Source of the DNA: Gigaspora rosea
Lineage: Eukaryota; Glomeromycota; Glomeromycetes; Diversisporales; Gigasporaceae
Direction of reading: 5' to 3'
Assembly (NCBI GenBank): GCA_003550325.1
Contig: QKWP01000363.1
Span: forward strand, 6,333 to 70,332
DNA: 64,000 bases
Shown here: piece after piece, positions 24,281-35,212 of the stretch
Layout of the letters: the number at the start of each line of letters is the position of its first letter
Numbering within the stretch: position 1 is the first letter of the stretch
Translations under genes and position numbers: made by a program
The notes under the pieces: model-generated
What the model was told of the DNA's origin: nothing
Seen by the model: the letters and a program-made list of their open reading frames with translations, nothing else
The model's database searches: none

Positions 24281-24989
24281 CAGGTTGTCTAAAGAAATGC
24301 CTCTGCAAGTCTCTGCTTAAAGATCTGGTATGAAGCTGGTATTATTGACTGTAATGAAGATTAATAAATTGGATAAAAAAAATAGCAGTGAATTGATGCA
24401 ATAATATTGTAATGCAAAAATTTATATATTTTAAATTTTTTTTTTTGAACTTAGGCAGCCTCGCCAGCACTTTTATTTAAAATTATTGAATTTGTAACCA
24501 AAAACAAGTACTTATTTAATTTCTAAGTCTGACATCACCCAACATTTCGCTCAATTCGACGAATTCTCAGATACGACCTGCCGCACTGTTCCAAACTTAG
24601 TCTGAATCAGAATGCGTTATCATAACTGCCTACTTTTTAAACCTCCTTCTCGTATCTTCCTGAGTATAGGTAATCTACTAGAAAAAAAAACATAACAAGA
24701 AATAAAAAGGAAAAAATATAAAGGGGAAAAGCTTCAAAACCTAAACGAAAAACCTAATAAAATCAAAATGAAACAATAGAAATAAAAAGGAAGAGCCAAA
24801 AAAGCCGCAGTACATGATAGCATAATGCCACTAAGTGGCATAGAAAACAAAAAAAAACACAAAACATAAAAGAAAATCTAATACTAATAATAAAAGTTAT
24901 ATAATACTGTGCAAGAAAATGCCTCGCCAAAGTGTTATATGTACATAAAAGAAATAAAAGAACGTTCTGGAATTTAATTCTGCAGATCT
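24281..24989. other. Intergenic DNA
   Basis: No gene is seen. An A-rich tract at 24430-24445 follows 'GCTGGCGAGGCTGCCTAAG' when read on the minus strand, like the tail of a retroposed copy. The 81-codon hydrophobic minus-strand frame at 24763-25008 has no recognisable feature. Confidence 0.3.
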
Positions 24990-25440
24990 GCTTACTCCAA
25001 TGTGTCACGTCTCATTACACGTCCGTTCCTGTTTACCACCTTGTATGCCTTCTTTCCGATTAGGATAGGAACAACAATGCTGATCTTTTGGAGGGGGTAT
25101 GCTGGATTTCCCACTTTTTGTCAGAAATTCCGAAAAAACTGAGTCAAGCGAGAATATGGTAGTGGGTATACGGTTGAAAATGTTCTTGTAACCAAAAAAC
25201 CTTAGGGAGAGTGTTGAAAGACTCATTTTTTTAGTTCACTGCCTAGCAAAGCTGGAATATCTTCGTCGACAAAAGAAAACTTCCACCAGAATTTCTTGTA
25301 CCAAGGGCACCCACTGCCAGTTATCTTGCACAACCGACACTTCTGGCTTGCGTGTCGAATATATAAAGGAGTCCCCCGAATATAGGAAAAGGTTGACCTT
25401 TATAAAAACCAATATTAGTACCAGCTGCTTCATCTTTTAC
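24990..25440 (-). pseudogene. Unidentified coding-like remnant
   Basis: This patch is richer in G and C than its neighbours. Its minus strand has overlapping open stretches in several frames. Protein-like pieces are DEAAGTNIGFYKGQPFPIFG, GCPWYKKFWWKFSFVDEDIP and VVPILIGKKAYKVVNRNGRV, the last ending in a stop near 25000. They lie in different frames, so this is a decayed coding sequence and not a working gene. I cannot name the family. Lying inside the 3.6 kb insertion, it may be part of that element. Confidence 0.3.
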
Positions 25441-25542
25441 TAAAAAATTTTTTGTTTTTCTTTTGTTCGGCAATTTGTACAAGTGATCGTTGGAATGAGT
25501 TCATGTTTTTTATATATTTTAAATTTTAAATGTTTTGTTTTA

Positions 25543-25700
25543 ATAAAAAGTAATAGCGATATGAATGATCGCCAAAAGAAAAAAAAATGTAATAGCGATA
25601 TGATCTCCAAAAGAAAAAAAAGTAATAGCGGTATGATCGTGATCGCTAAAAGAAAAAAAAAGTATAATGATATGATTGCCAAAAAAAAAAAAAAAAAAAG
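25543..25700. repeat. About 35-40 bp minisatellite
   Basis: Four to five units of AGTAATAGCGATATGATCGC followed by an A-rich run. The frames across it on both strands are low-complexity products. Confidence 0.65.
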
Positions 25701-26371
25701 CATGTAAAGCGATAGCAGGTTTTATTAAACTGCTTATGCAAGCATAATTATTAATGCATTTATATAAACTGAGTTCAAAAAACGGTTTTTATTTAAACGT
25801 GCTCCGAACAGAGTTCCAACCGGTTTTAAGCACAAGCTAACTGGTTGGAGCAGGATAATATCCCTAGTCACATGACCAAAACCTATTAAGTAAAATATAC
25901 TGTATTTGCGCATATTTGAAATTCCAACAAAAAATTTAAAATGTTTGATAGTGAATAACTCTTGATCCAGTTGCCCATTTTGGATAAAACAACTAACAGA
26001 GTTTTGACTCAATGAGACGATTCTAAAGAGTCCAAAAGCACCCAAATCTAATTACAAAATGCTAAGATCATTAAGGCTTTTCATTCAGATGTTTAAATTT
26101 AATCAACTCTTAAACATGTAAAGGGATACAAATCCTTAACGATCTCAGGAGCGTGTGATTCGATTTTAACAAACTTGGCCTCATTAGAATCGTCACATCG
26201 AGACGAACATTTTGGTGGTTGTTTAACACAAATCGGACCACTGCATCAAAAGTTATTTGCTGTCAAACCTTTAAGAATTTTTAATAGAATATTTTAAATA
26301 AACATGAATATGAATATTGGCCAATCAGATTTTATAATCCATATTTAGTCAAAATTGTGACTATAACAACC

Positions 26372-26446
26372 AAAATCGACAAAAGTCTATCAAAACTGAA
26401 AGTTAGTAAAACCGCGAGTATTATAGAAGTTCCGGATGATATTTAA
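26372..26446 (+). pseudogene. 3'-terminal relic of a fourth Sel1-kinase
   Basis: On the plus strand 24 codons read KIDKSLSKLKVSKTASIIEV, then PDDI and a stop, matching the last residues of the intact kinase (ending KLKGSQTASIIEVPNHI). Everything upstream is gone; the codons abut a truncated R1 element. After the stop the shared 3' motif ATCAATTAATATTATTATGT follows. This relic fixes where the inverted duplication began. Confidence 0.85.
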
Positions 26447-28577
26447 CAGATCAATTAATATTATTATGTATTTACTAGTAAAAACAGCACACTGAATAAA
26501 TTTATAACAATACATATATATGATAATAAGAATGTGTAAATTTTAAGCAGAATATTATTATATAAGTTTCTCTATAAAAAAAATCTCTTGGAATTGTTCA
26601 GAAATTCTGAAATTATCCGATTTTTCGGTCGGAAAACGACTCCATTTTAAAAGATAATTATTGAATATGTATGTTTTTATATGTTTTTATACATTTTTTA
26701 TTCAATAATTTTTAATTTCTCGTAAAACATTGCAGTGAAAACAGCACTAACATAAACCTCTGTTCGTAAAATCGTCTCAATTCCGAACAATTCCTGACAA
26801 TTTAGAACAAACATTTTTTATTGGGTTTATTTTACCATAATACTTATGTGATCAAACATTAATTTAAATTTAAATTATAAAGTAAGTAATCTTTGATCTT
26901 TGGCTAATATCTGTTGTAGTAGTGCATAATCGTCAAATATAAACTATCCTCCAGAAAGTTTGCAATATATTCTGGTCAATTTCATTAAGGATCATTATTT
27001 TTGAGATATCTTAACCAGATAAAATATTTGACCATTTAGGAAAACTTGAAATGGAGTAATGCCTTGTCCAAGCTTTCTAATAACTAAAGCATCAAACATG
27101 GAAGGGTTTCAATGTAGTTTTGTAATAAACCCTTGGATATCCTGAAAAAGTTATTGCATTTCTTCAATATACAGTTGTCCGTCTTGAAGCCTGTAAACAG
27201 TAATTATAGGAAGAACCTGTGCAATAAGCATTGCTTCAAGTTTGCTTAGTTGAAGAAGTTCACTGGGAGTTTCTCCTATCATACAATAAAATTTTAAAAT
27301 TTAAATTGTATGATTTTATAGCCAGCATGCTTTGTAACAGAATTTTACAAGTTTTAAAATACCAAACTTATAAAACTCTTCAAGCTTTAATCTATGTTAG
27401 ATTCTTTATTTTGATTTTATATTATAATTATTAAATGGTAGCCACTCATATAAACCTCTTCTGCCTTTTAATATCAATATAACTGTGGAAAAAATCTCTC
27501 AGACCTTAATTATGCATAATTTCGAGAAGATTAGTGCGCTAAGTCATTTATTAAATAACAGGGATATAAAGCTTAATTATACATAATTTCGAGAAGATTA
27601 GTGCGCTAAGTCATTTATTAAATAACAGGAATATAAAGCTTATTAGAGTTATTCAATGAATAATCGATCCATTATTTAATGAGACATCCAATCCATTATT
27701 TGATACTGAATATAAACTTTCTTGGAATCTGTTAAAAGCCTAATATGTATATTAGTTATATAAATATGCAATATCGCTGATATTGTATAACCTCCAGAAA
27801 TTTTAATATATGGAATATTTGGCTTACTTTTGAATTAGTTCTTGAATTTGGCATTTGGCCTTAGTTAGATTTGATTTAAAATAGGTATTTTGTGATTAGT
27901 TGTTCTTCAATAAAGTGAGACTTATTAATCAAGTTAATTCTAGATCAAAATATTTCTCATACAAGTTTTGGCTACAATTTATAGTTAACTCTTCAAAACT
28001 ACATCTTCTGTAATGATAAGTGTATTTTATATACGATTAAAGGTGTTAAAACTAAAATCGACTTGGAGTAGCCTCAAAAGTCAAGTTTGTTTCAATTTAC
28101 TTAGAATCATATGACAATATATTAAATAGTTAAGTGCGTTTCTTATAATATATAGTATAAAGTAATATCTAGTGTATGCGTACACATATGTGTGCACTTA
28201 TATTTTAAAACTCTTGATTTGAAGTTAGCTTGGGGCGACTTGAAAAAGCTAAACTCGAAATCTCAAAATCGACTAATTGAAGCATTTTAACTTTCCTACA
28301 TACAATATTCTTCTAGAGACATATGTACTGTAAGTGCACATTTTACAAGTGTACCTGTACCTTACAATAAAATTAATTCTGGCATACAATGTATACATTA
28401 AGTTTATATATAATAACTTACATTGAAAATAAAATTATATAAATAAACTTAATTACACCTATCTGTTTTTATATTCGGAGAATGTCTAGTAGACTCATAT
28501 ATTTGCTTAATAAACTTTAGAATTGGGGCCACTTTATGTTGGGATTAGGCTAAGGTTAGGTCCGTTTATATAATACC
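26372..28577. repeat. Right arm of the inverted duplication
   Basis: Reverse-complement partner of 9306-11838. It starts in the kinase 3' end and runs to about TAGGTCCGTTTATA (28557-28575). It contains a local tandem duplication absent from the other arm: 'CATAATTTCGAGAAGATTAG' and the following bases occur twice (27510-27640). It lacks the MITE found at 11132-11720. No gene is recognised. Confidence 0.85.
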
Positions 28578-28639
28578 GGAGAGCAAACTGCTACAACTCT
28601 TTATATTTTAATAAAATATATTTGATAATATTTTGTTCT

Positions 28640-29269
28640 CCTTAGAACCAAGCCAATATTCATGAGGTTTTAATGATTTTTGTAACTATTTTTACAAAGA
28701 ATGCATTTATTTCTTCAAAGTTAAATTATTTAAAGAAAAATTCTAATGAAGTAATAGATGTGCTTTTATAAGCGTTTCATAATAATATCTTTACTATTTT
28801 GCTATTTTTGAATGTATATATCTTTGTGTACTTAATTTCTTTACTTGAACGTAATAATATTGCAATTAAAGAATTTTATCTATTTGAGCTAAATGCTCAA
28901 AATTTGAAATATTTATCATAATATCCATTATCATTACGAGTTCATGCATTTCATGGCAAAGCCAATTAACGACTCTTTCCTCTAAATCAAAGTGATAAAT
29001 TGATGTAATATAAGACATACATATATTCAAATAATAATTTTTGTTCATTGTATATATATTTAATGAGATCAATGATGCCTTTTTAATGATAAAAGGCATA
29101 TTCTCATAAGCTTTTTATTTTTACAAAGCGATAATGGTTCGCACCATAACATTAGAACCATGTTTCCACACCATTGACGGTTTACAAGATGGCATGAGAA
29201 TAAGGATCTAAAATAAGCTTTAAGATTATTGAATATTTCATAAAGGCATTCATTAGATAACGATATCAT
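28640..29269 (-). pseudogene. Truncated F-box/LRR gene copy
   Basis: It starts at 29269 with MISLSNECLYEIFNNLKAYF and LVNRQW, closely matching the F-box of the intact gene at 31915-33225. A frame change near 29085 leads into a second stretch (YMSYITSIYHFDL, VVNWLC) that matches the region after the F-box. Weaker similarity runs to about 28640, corresponding to the first LRRs. The other seven or so repeats are missing. It is a 5' fragment of a paralogue with at least one frameshift, joined to the outer edge of the inverted duplication. Confidence 0.8.
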
Positions 29270-29285
29270 TGTAAAAGTTAAAAGA

Positions 29286-29866
29286 TGTTGGGTGTTCGAT
29301 CAACTATGTAAATCAAAACTATATGTGGTACCATATAAAAATTAATTACAGTATTAAGGATTCGATGATCAGGATAGTGATCAAGATAGTGACTGGGATT
29401 ATTTATCACTTTTTATATATAATTTAATAGTAAAGAATGACTTGTATGTTGTCAGATGTCTAGAACGTAGCTTTACTTTTTTCAATTATTTTAGTACAAA
29501 TCAATACTTAAACACCTTTATAACAAAGTTACGTTAAAAATTTTATGTCTAGTATTAAATTTTTGATCATAATGAAAACATCTCATGAACCAAAATTTTT
29601 GTTAAGAGTCAATTTAAAATTTAAATATGAATCTCAAAAAGGTTTTTTTCAACATAACTTTGTCATAAAGGTGTTTAAGAACCGATTTATGCTAAAATAA
29701 TTAAGAAAAATAAAGACATTCGCTCTAGACATCTAAAAACGTACAAGTCACTCTTTACTATTAAAAAGTGATAAATAATCCCAGTCACTATCTTGAATTC
29801 AATTCTTATATCGTACCATATATATAGTTTGATTTACATAGTTGACCGAATACCCAATGTTACATG
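29286..29866. mobile_element. Foldback element with about 230-bp inverted arms
   Basis: The arms (about 29287-29530 and 29640-29866) match over most of their length. Landmarks are 'CAACTATGTAAATCAAA' (inverted TTTGATTTACATAGTTG), GTGACTGGGATTATTTATCA and AAACACCTTTATAACAAAGT. The central loop is about 110 bp. Non-coding. It inserted just upstream of the F-box relic's start codon. No clear target duplication. Confidence 0.8.
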
Positions 29867-30400
29867 ATTATTATTATTGAATTGTTTATTTTATGCATTT
29901 ATAATATAGTACGATAAAACATTTACTATCCGGAGTTAGCGGAGGACAAATGCATATCTAATATTTGTGCACACTTATGTAATTGTGTAAGCATCTTGCG
30001 TGGAAGACAAGTCGGCCTTTTAATATCTAACATTTATGAAGATTGGTAGCTCCTTATATTTGGGGTTTAACCCTTAAATTCTTTGGACACTAATAAATTT
30101 TTCATATTATACCCTTTTAGGCTCGCTTCAACAAGCAAGAAATAGAAAGATGAAATCATAATACGAAAAATTTTGGGATGAAATAATATTGAAAATTGAA
30201 AATTAAAAAAGCTCGCTCTTATGCAAGACAGCCATCGGAATTTATGCTTAAAATTTCTGCATGTTAATCAAGTATTAATTAATCCCGATCAACTACTGAA
30301 TATTGATATTCACATAGAACAATCGTTTACGCATTTCTATCAATAAGTGGAATACATTCATATAAGCAAAATATGGTGATTTGTTGATTATTAAAAATTA
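29867..30400. other. F-box upstream flank and spacer
   Basis: The stretch 29920-30020 (GAGTTAGCGGAGGA, then GTGTAAGCATCTTGCGTGG) matches 33250-33345 upstream of the intact F-box gene, so the duplicated unit included its promoter region. Nothing is recognised from 30100 to 30400. Confidence 0.5.
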
Positions 30401-30654
30401 GGCCACGCAAAGTTAATTTTTCGTTTTGCATAACCCGCCGACACAATTTTTCCAAAAAAAAAAATTTTTTAAATTCCTATTGTGCCAATTATTCCATTTT
30501 TGTCATTTAATGTGTCACCCGATGATGACCTTAATTTCCCGTAATAACCTGATAGGTCCGATAAAAAAAAAACCAAAATTTTCTGATTCCATGTTATGCA
30601 AACCGAAGAATTAACTTGCGATCTGAACATAAATTAATTTAAGCCACGCAAAAA

Positions 30655-30685
<31 letters not shown>

Positions 30686-30749
30686 CGACCCGCCGACCGG
30701 AATTTTGAAACACAGGTTATGCAAAACGAAAAATTAACTTTGCGTGGCC
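30401..30749. mobile_element. PIF/Harbinger-like MITE
   Basis: 349 bp with 35-bp inverted ends starting GGCCACGCAAAGTTAATTTT, flanked by TTA (30398-30400, 30750-30752). A 3-bp TTA duplication and GG-starting ends fit PIF/Harbinger. The centre is homopolymeric A/T. Diverged end-like sequence recurs through 54.9-57.7 kb. Confidence 0.75.
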
Positions 30750-30774
30750 TTATATGACGATATTTAAACCTGTT

Positions 30775-31340
30775 ACCTTGGTTCCACCATCTTGAATGGG
30801 AGCTACGGCGCAATGGTGTTATCGTTACACCGTAAATCCAGGGAACCGGAGAAATGGAAACCCGTTTGGCAAGTCCCGAATTAGGAGGTAATAGTGAAGA
30901 TCTACAACGGCACTACCAAAAGAAGGTGGGTGGCCGGGATCGGAATGAACCTAATAAGGGCAGGCGGCTTTGTCGCTAAATCCGTATCCGAAGTGGAATG
31001 GGACACAGAAGATAACGGTAGGCAGTTGGTGCGAGGGTAAAGTAGCCCTTAGGCTGATGATTTATCTAAAAGAGTTGGGGCCCCTTAATATCTGCGTTTG
31101 TGCAGTGTAACGGGTAGTAATAGGAAGAGCGTGAACCAGAGGGTTTAAATAGGCAATTCCCGTAGTTGGGTTGTAGGTATGGCAGCTAGTGTAGAACCTT
31201 CGGGCGGACTACTTAAATTAGGCACCAAAAGTGCACGTGTGGCTAGTTGTATCCTCATTCATGTAATAAATATTACGTCCTAATAACTCATAATAAAATC
31301 CCGGCCATAGTACCCGGCCTCTAAAGTTAAAAAAAAAAAA
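30775..31340 (+). mobile_element. 5'-truncated copy of the tRNA-headed retroposon
   Basis: It matches the body of the element at 45373-46403: GGAAATGGAAACCC, AAGTCCCGA, 'GGGTTTAAATAGGCAATTCC' and GAACCTTCGGGCGGACTACT. It lacks the tRNA-like head, as expected of incomplete reverse transcription. The 3' end has a different hairpin (CCCGGCC..GGCC), then AAAGTT and a run of A. GC content is much higher than its surroundings. No target duplication is seen. Confidence 0.7.
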
Positions 31341-31492
31341 AAGTAATTGTGTAACAGGATTAAAAATAAATAGAATTATCAGATTGTATTTGACCGATAA
31401 ATTGCTTATAAAACATCTAAATGATTTATGAATCATCTAATTTTTGGTCAAATACAGCCAATTATAAATATTACTTTTGATTACTATTTTAA

Positions 31493-31620
31493 TACAGTTA
31501 AACTTCTCTAAATGCAACCCCTAAAAAATACCTCTTTAAATGCAATCTTAACTATTTACCAGACTCTATAAAATCGCCACCAAAAATTTTTCAATTATCC
31601 TAACTAGCCAAATCTCAATA
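31493..31620. mobile_element. Fragment of a pogo-type end
   Basis: TACAGTTAAACTTCTCTAAA begins like the R1 ends but continues differently (TGCAACCCCTAAAAAATACC). Only one end is recognisable. Confidence 0.35.
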
Positions 31621-31914
31621 TCAGCTGTAACGTAACACGATCAGGAAAATTCAAGACGTTCAAAAATCGCACATAACTCTGAAACCGACTTCTGCGCACT
31701 AAAAAAAATTCCTTGCAAAATTTTGATATGAGAAATACTTTCAAGTTCTAACTTAATAGCAAATTACAGACCCTAATCTAATTACGTAAATTTTATTTTT
31801 AAAACTGTCTACTGTATAATAAGATGTAATAAAAATGCATTGTATAATACTGTTTAATTCATAAATTTCAACGTTGTTTTTTTCTTTTTTTCTTATCTAT
31901 CATTATTTAAATAA
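31621..31914. other. 3' flank of the F-box gene
   Basis: AT-rich. No separate feature is seen apart from T-rich tracts just past the stop codon. Confidence 0.4.
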
Positions 31915-33225
31915 CTAACACGATGAATTTACTCTAAACTTTACACTAGTACTATCTTTGCAAAGTATTTTTTTGATCTCATTTGTTATATCAGAACCCA
32001 TAGGATTATTATAAAGAAACAGGGAGGTCAGATTAGTATTTTTACAAAGTGCTTCTGCCAACATTTTGCCTTCTATGTTACCAAGTTGATTTCCACTAAG
32101 AGATAGGGAAGTTAAAGTAATGTTATTGGAAAGAGCTTCTGCAATTATTTTAGTTTCCTCAGAGCCAATCTTATTTTTTCCAATATTCAGAGAAGTTAAA
32201 ACTGTATTTTTGTAAAGTGCTTCTATTATCACTTTTATCTCTTCAAAACCGAGATTATTATTATAAAGATTTAAGTAAGTAAGAGAAGTATTTCTGAGGA
32301 GAATTTCTGCTATTGCTTTGCTTCCTTTAATTCCAAGATTATTATCACTAATATTTAAAGATGATAGAGTAATATTTTTATAAAGAGCCTCTGCAAGCGT
32401 TTTTCCACCTTCGAAAGTCAATTGATTATGACTAAAAGATAAGGTGGTTAGAGTAGTATTCTCGTAAAGAACTTCTGCAAATGCTTTTATTCCTTCATCA
32501 CCAAGTTTATTCAAGGAAAGATTTAAAATAGACAGAGTTGTATTCTCATAAAAAGCATTTGATAACACTTTCGCCTCCTTAGAACCAAGCTTGCAATCCT
32601 GTAATCCTAATGAGCTTAGGCAAGTATTTTTACAAAGAACATCCGCTAATGTTTTTATTTCTTCAAAGCTAAATTCATTTCGAGAAAGGTTTAATAAAGT
32701 AATGGTAGAATTTTTATAAAGAATTTCTAATAATAACTTTACTACTTTGCAATTATTGATTTTTTGAAAATTTGCATACTTAATTTTCTTATTTGTACGT
32801 ATTAACATTGCAATTAAAGAATCTTTAACTATTTGAATTACATTTTTAAATTCCAAATATTTCTTAGTATGTTCTCTACCGTTATTGTGTTCATATCCTT
32901 CGCAAAGCCAATTTACAATTCCTTCATCTAAATCATAGTAGTCAATTGATATAATATATGACATATATTCAAACAATAGCTTTTGTTCATTTGGAAGTGA
33001 AATATTTAGTGGGATCAATGATGCTTTTTCTTCATTGTTCAAGAATAAAAAGCATATTCTCATAAGTTTTCTATCTCTACAGTGAGATAATGGTTCGTTC
33101 CATAATATTGGAACCACATTTCTGCACCATTGACGGTTTACAAGAAGGCATGAAAATAAATCTTTATAATTGCATTTAAGTTTATTGAATATTTCAATAA
33201 GGCATTCATTTGGTAGCGCTATCAT
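31915..33225 (-). CDS. F-box protein with RNI-type leucine-rich repeats
   Basis: A single uninterrupted frame of 436 codons starts at 33225 (MIALPNECLIEIFNKL). Residues 1-45 form an F-box (LPNECLIEIFNKL, LFSCLLVNRQWCRNVVPILW), the part that binds Skp1 in SCF ubiquitin ligases. After a spacer to about residue 165, nine leucine-rich repeats of exactly 28 residues follow (NTTLSILNLSLNKLGDEGIK is typical), of the ribonuclease-inhibitor type. These usually form the substrate-binding surface. The protein is therefore probably a substrate receptor of a ubiquitin ligase in nucleus or cytosol; the substrate is unknown. No intron is needed. A truncated paralogue lies at 28640-29269 and shares upstream sequence, so the gene belongs to a locally duplicated family. 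F-box/LRR genes are strongly expanded in arbuscular mycorrhizal fungi. Confidence 0.9.
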   Translation of the reverse strand: MIALPNECLIEIFNKLKCNYKDLFSCLLVNRQWCRNVVPILWNEPLSHCRDRKLMRICFLFLNNEEKASLIPLNISLPNEQKLLFEYMSYIISIDYYDLDEGIVNWLCEGYEHNNGREHTKKYLEFKNVIQIVKDSLIAMLIRTNKKIKYANFQKINNCKVVKLLLEILYKNSTITLLNLSRNEFSFEEIKTLADVLCKNTCLSSLGLQDCKLGSKEAKVLSNAFYENTTLSILNLSLNKLGDEGIKAFAEVLYENTTLTTLSFSHNQLTFEGGKTLAEALYKNITLSSLNISDNNLGIKGSKAIAEILLRNTSLTYLNLYNNNLGFEEIKVIIEALYKNTVLTSLNIGKNKIGSEETKIIAEALSNNITLTSLSLSGNQLGNIEGKMLAEALCKNTNLTSLFLYNNPMGSDITNEIKKILCKDSTSVKFRVNSSC

Positions 33226-33400
33226 AGTAAAGGCGATTATTATAGTACGTACGAAGTTAGCGGAGGAATTATGATTTAAGTTAACGTTAATACCTATCTA
33301 TATTTATACATTTTTTGATGTTGTGTAAGCACCTTGTGGGTAACGCAAATCGATGTCTTGCATTACTAGGAACGTACGTACGTAGTCACACATAACAATC
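33226..33400 (-). promoter_or_regulatory. Shared upstream region of F-box gene copies
   Basis: GAAGTTAGCGGAGGA (about 33254-33268) and 'GTTGTGTAAGCACCTTG' (about 33320) recur upstream of the truncated copy at 29.9-30.0 kb. This marks promoter or 5' UTR sequence carried along in the duplication. No single promoter element can be defined. Confidence 0.4.
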
Positions 33401-33978
33401 TTGCATTTGATTGGGCGTTATAAATCCATGATTTCACATGACATGTTTGACATGTTAATGCATTGTACTGGTGTATACTGTTAGTAGGTTAACCCGAGCT
33501 TCAAAACACAAAATTTTCTAATATCACTAACCAACATACTACGTAAAATTGATCAGATTGGAATTTGCTATCACATAGATGACCAGCATTATTGCCTAGT
33601 CCAAAAGGCTCCGGTTACACGAAAAGGCAAAATTTTTTGGACATCACTAACTTACTAACATACTGCTATTGTACGTATATGAGCATACTGGATTTGATAC
33701 GTATTCGCGCTACATTGGCATTTACATACATACGTACTTTGTCACGGTTGGGAAGTTTATAAAAATCGTTACCGAGTTTTGCAATAAGCCGTGTTCATTA
33801 GGATATTAAAAGAAGGTAATTTTTATATTGGAGAGCTGTTTATATTTACAAGAACTGTTATTTATTTATAAGAATTCTATTTTTCTTTCCTTCCATTCCT
33901 TTAAATACATTCTGCACTCTATTCCTACAATTATTCACACGATAAAAAGAAATAACTCGTTGAAAGAATTACAAATTA
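33401..33978. other. Intergenic DNA
   Basis: No gene is supported. A repeated phrase 'ACACAAAATTTTCTAATATC' / 'GGCAAAATTTTTTGGACATC' with CTAACCAACATACT / CTAACTTACTAACATACT (33500-33670) suggests an old local duplication. The 101-codon plus-strand frame at 33828-34133 has no known motif and runs into a MITE; it is probably spurious. Confidence 0.35.
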
Positions 33979-34259
33979 GGCGAGACCAATTCAATTCGGT
34001 GGTTTATGTTACCCCACTCTTTCTTAGAAAAAAGTTTTTTGGATATACATATATGATTTGGCCGGAAAGCATAATGCCGGGTGGTTTAAGATTAGAAATT
34101 TTAAAGTTCCGAAAAATTCATAAGAGAAAATGAACATAAAAGACGAGCAAGTTCAGCCCGATAATTTCCGATTGAGAAAAATTTTTATTAAAAATTTGCT
34201 GTGTATGCGTTCCGTTCCTCCTCCTGAGAAAGGAATGATCGAATTAAATTGGTCTCACC
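33979..34259. mobile_element. Harbinger-like MITE
   Basis: 281 bp with inverted ends GGCGAGACCAATTCAATTCG and CGAATTAAATTGGTCTCACC, flanked by TTA (33976-33978, 34260-34262). Same duplication size as the element at 30401 but different ends. Confidence 0.6.
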
Positions 34260-34360
34260 TTATGAAGTAATAGTCAAAAATAGCGTGAAAACGGTGATAA
34301 AGGATTGTTAAAAATAAAAAGGATGAAGTAATTGTATTTAAATATATAGTATGCTCGGTT

Positions 34361-34570
34361 AATTATTGCCATGGCTGATGCTGAAATTTTGACCTATTTT
34401 GATAAATTTTAAAATTTTTTTGGTATGTCGTTTTCGTTTTTGTTAGGGTAGGGTTCGGGTGTAGCTTTGATATTTAAAGTGTATGTGTGGATTTTAGCTG
34501 GGTTTATTGTTTCAAATCGAGACCCAAATTTCAGCATCAGCCAATTTCAGCATCAGCCGCGACAATTATT
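34361..34570. mobile_element. Miniature element, family R2
   Basis: 210 bp with inverted ends AATTATTGCCATGGCTGATG and CAGCATCAGCCGCGACAATT. The right inverted motif TTTCAGCATCAGCC is doubled (about 34530-34560). Related to 1207-1396; a partial end lies near 38288-38330. Confidence 0.65.
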
Positions 34571-35212
34571 TTGCATTATCGCCAAAACGATCAAGGTTTC
34601 GCCATTCGGCCGATTTACCGGGTAACCAATTTCCCGTGACAACGTAAGTACGTAATATCATAAGATGGAACGAAATCAGAAAACTTTCTATTGTTACGCA
34701 TCAACTGACCTCCTTAATATTCAAATTGCGTTTATTGTATAAATTCTATTTTATTTGGCTTTATTTAATATTTTATTTAATGGTATTTGGCTCGCTCGAA
34801 GACTCAATTCGCAGAGAATTTCTTTCAGGCAAAGTTATTTAGCAGCGATTAATTCACTGACAAGCCCTCTTCATAAAAAGTTGTTTCACTGACAGCTAAT
34901 TTTACAGCCAAATTAATTCTAGCCATTGTCGATAGAATAGTTAGGGTTAAGTTTAGGTCTGAAGTTGGTGCAATTTATAACAAAACCCAGGATCATAAAT
35001 ATCGTTCAACGGGTCATATTTTATCTAATTTAATTAAAATAGTGGCTAATTATCTGTGAATTATTCGTCTGTAAAATAACCTGGTCTGTAAATAATTGTC
35101 TATAAACTAAGTCTTCTATAAGATGATTGTTGGTGAAATAGATAACGTAATTTCACATATTTATTATGTGTCGATTACTTTATTATTTTTATTTCAAAAG
35201 GCATAGGGAAAT
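34571..35212. other. Intergenic DNA with TTGTCNGT-like words
   Basis: No gene is seen. Scattered words such as 'TCACTGACAGCTAATTTTAC' and 'GTCTGTAAAATAACC' resemble the ACCGACAA arrays at 0.5-1.7 kb and may be an old copy of that element (about 34840-35140). Confidence 0.35.

Larger units (their letters stand above)
22280..25866. mobile_element. 3.6 kb insertion with TAG..TTATCCTGCT ends
   Basis: The ends TAGTGATGTTATCCTGCT and (read inward from the right) TAGGGATATTATCCTGCT agree at about 16 of 20 positions, in hAT style. No 8-bp target duplication is visible. Further in, GAACTC and GGTTGGAAC words are inverted between the two sides. It holds an assembly gap and several minisatellites, and it may be a composite of more than one insertion. 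Confidence 0.45.
22197..26368. mobile_element. Pogo-type element R1, copy 3, split and truncated
   Basis: The left end CAGCCTGACTTCTCTATAAT follows TA (22195-22196). The first 80 bp (22197-22279) and 25867-26368 align with copy 2; what lies between is an inserted element. The right third, including the right end, is missing: the sequence changes abruptly at about 26369 into the 3' end of a Sel1-kinase gene. A chromosomal breakpoint therefore lies inside this copy. Confidence 0.7.

Noticed and set aside
25440-25707. Lysine-rich and phenylalanine-rich frames on opposite strands
   Set aside because: They are products of an A-rich minisatellite.
33828-34133. 101-codon plus-strand frame
   Set aside because: No known motif, and its 3' half lies in a TTA-flanked MITE.
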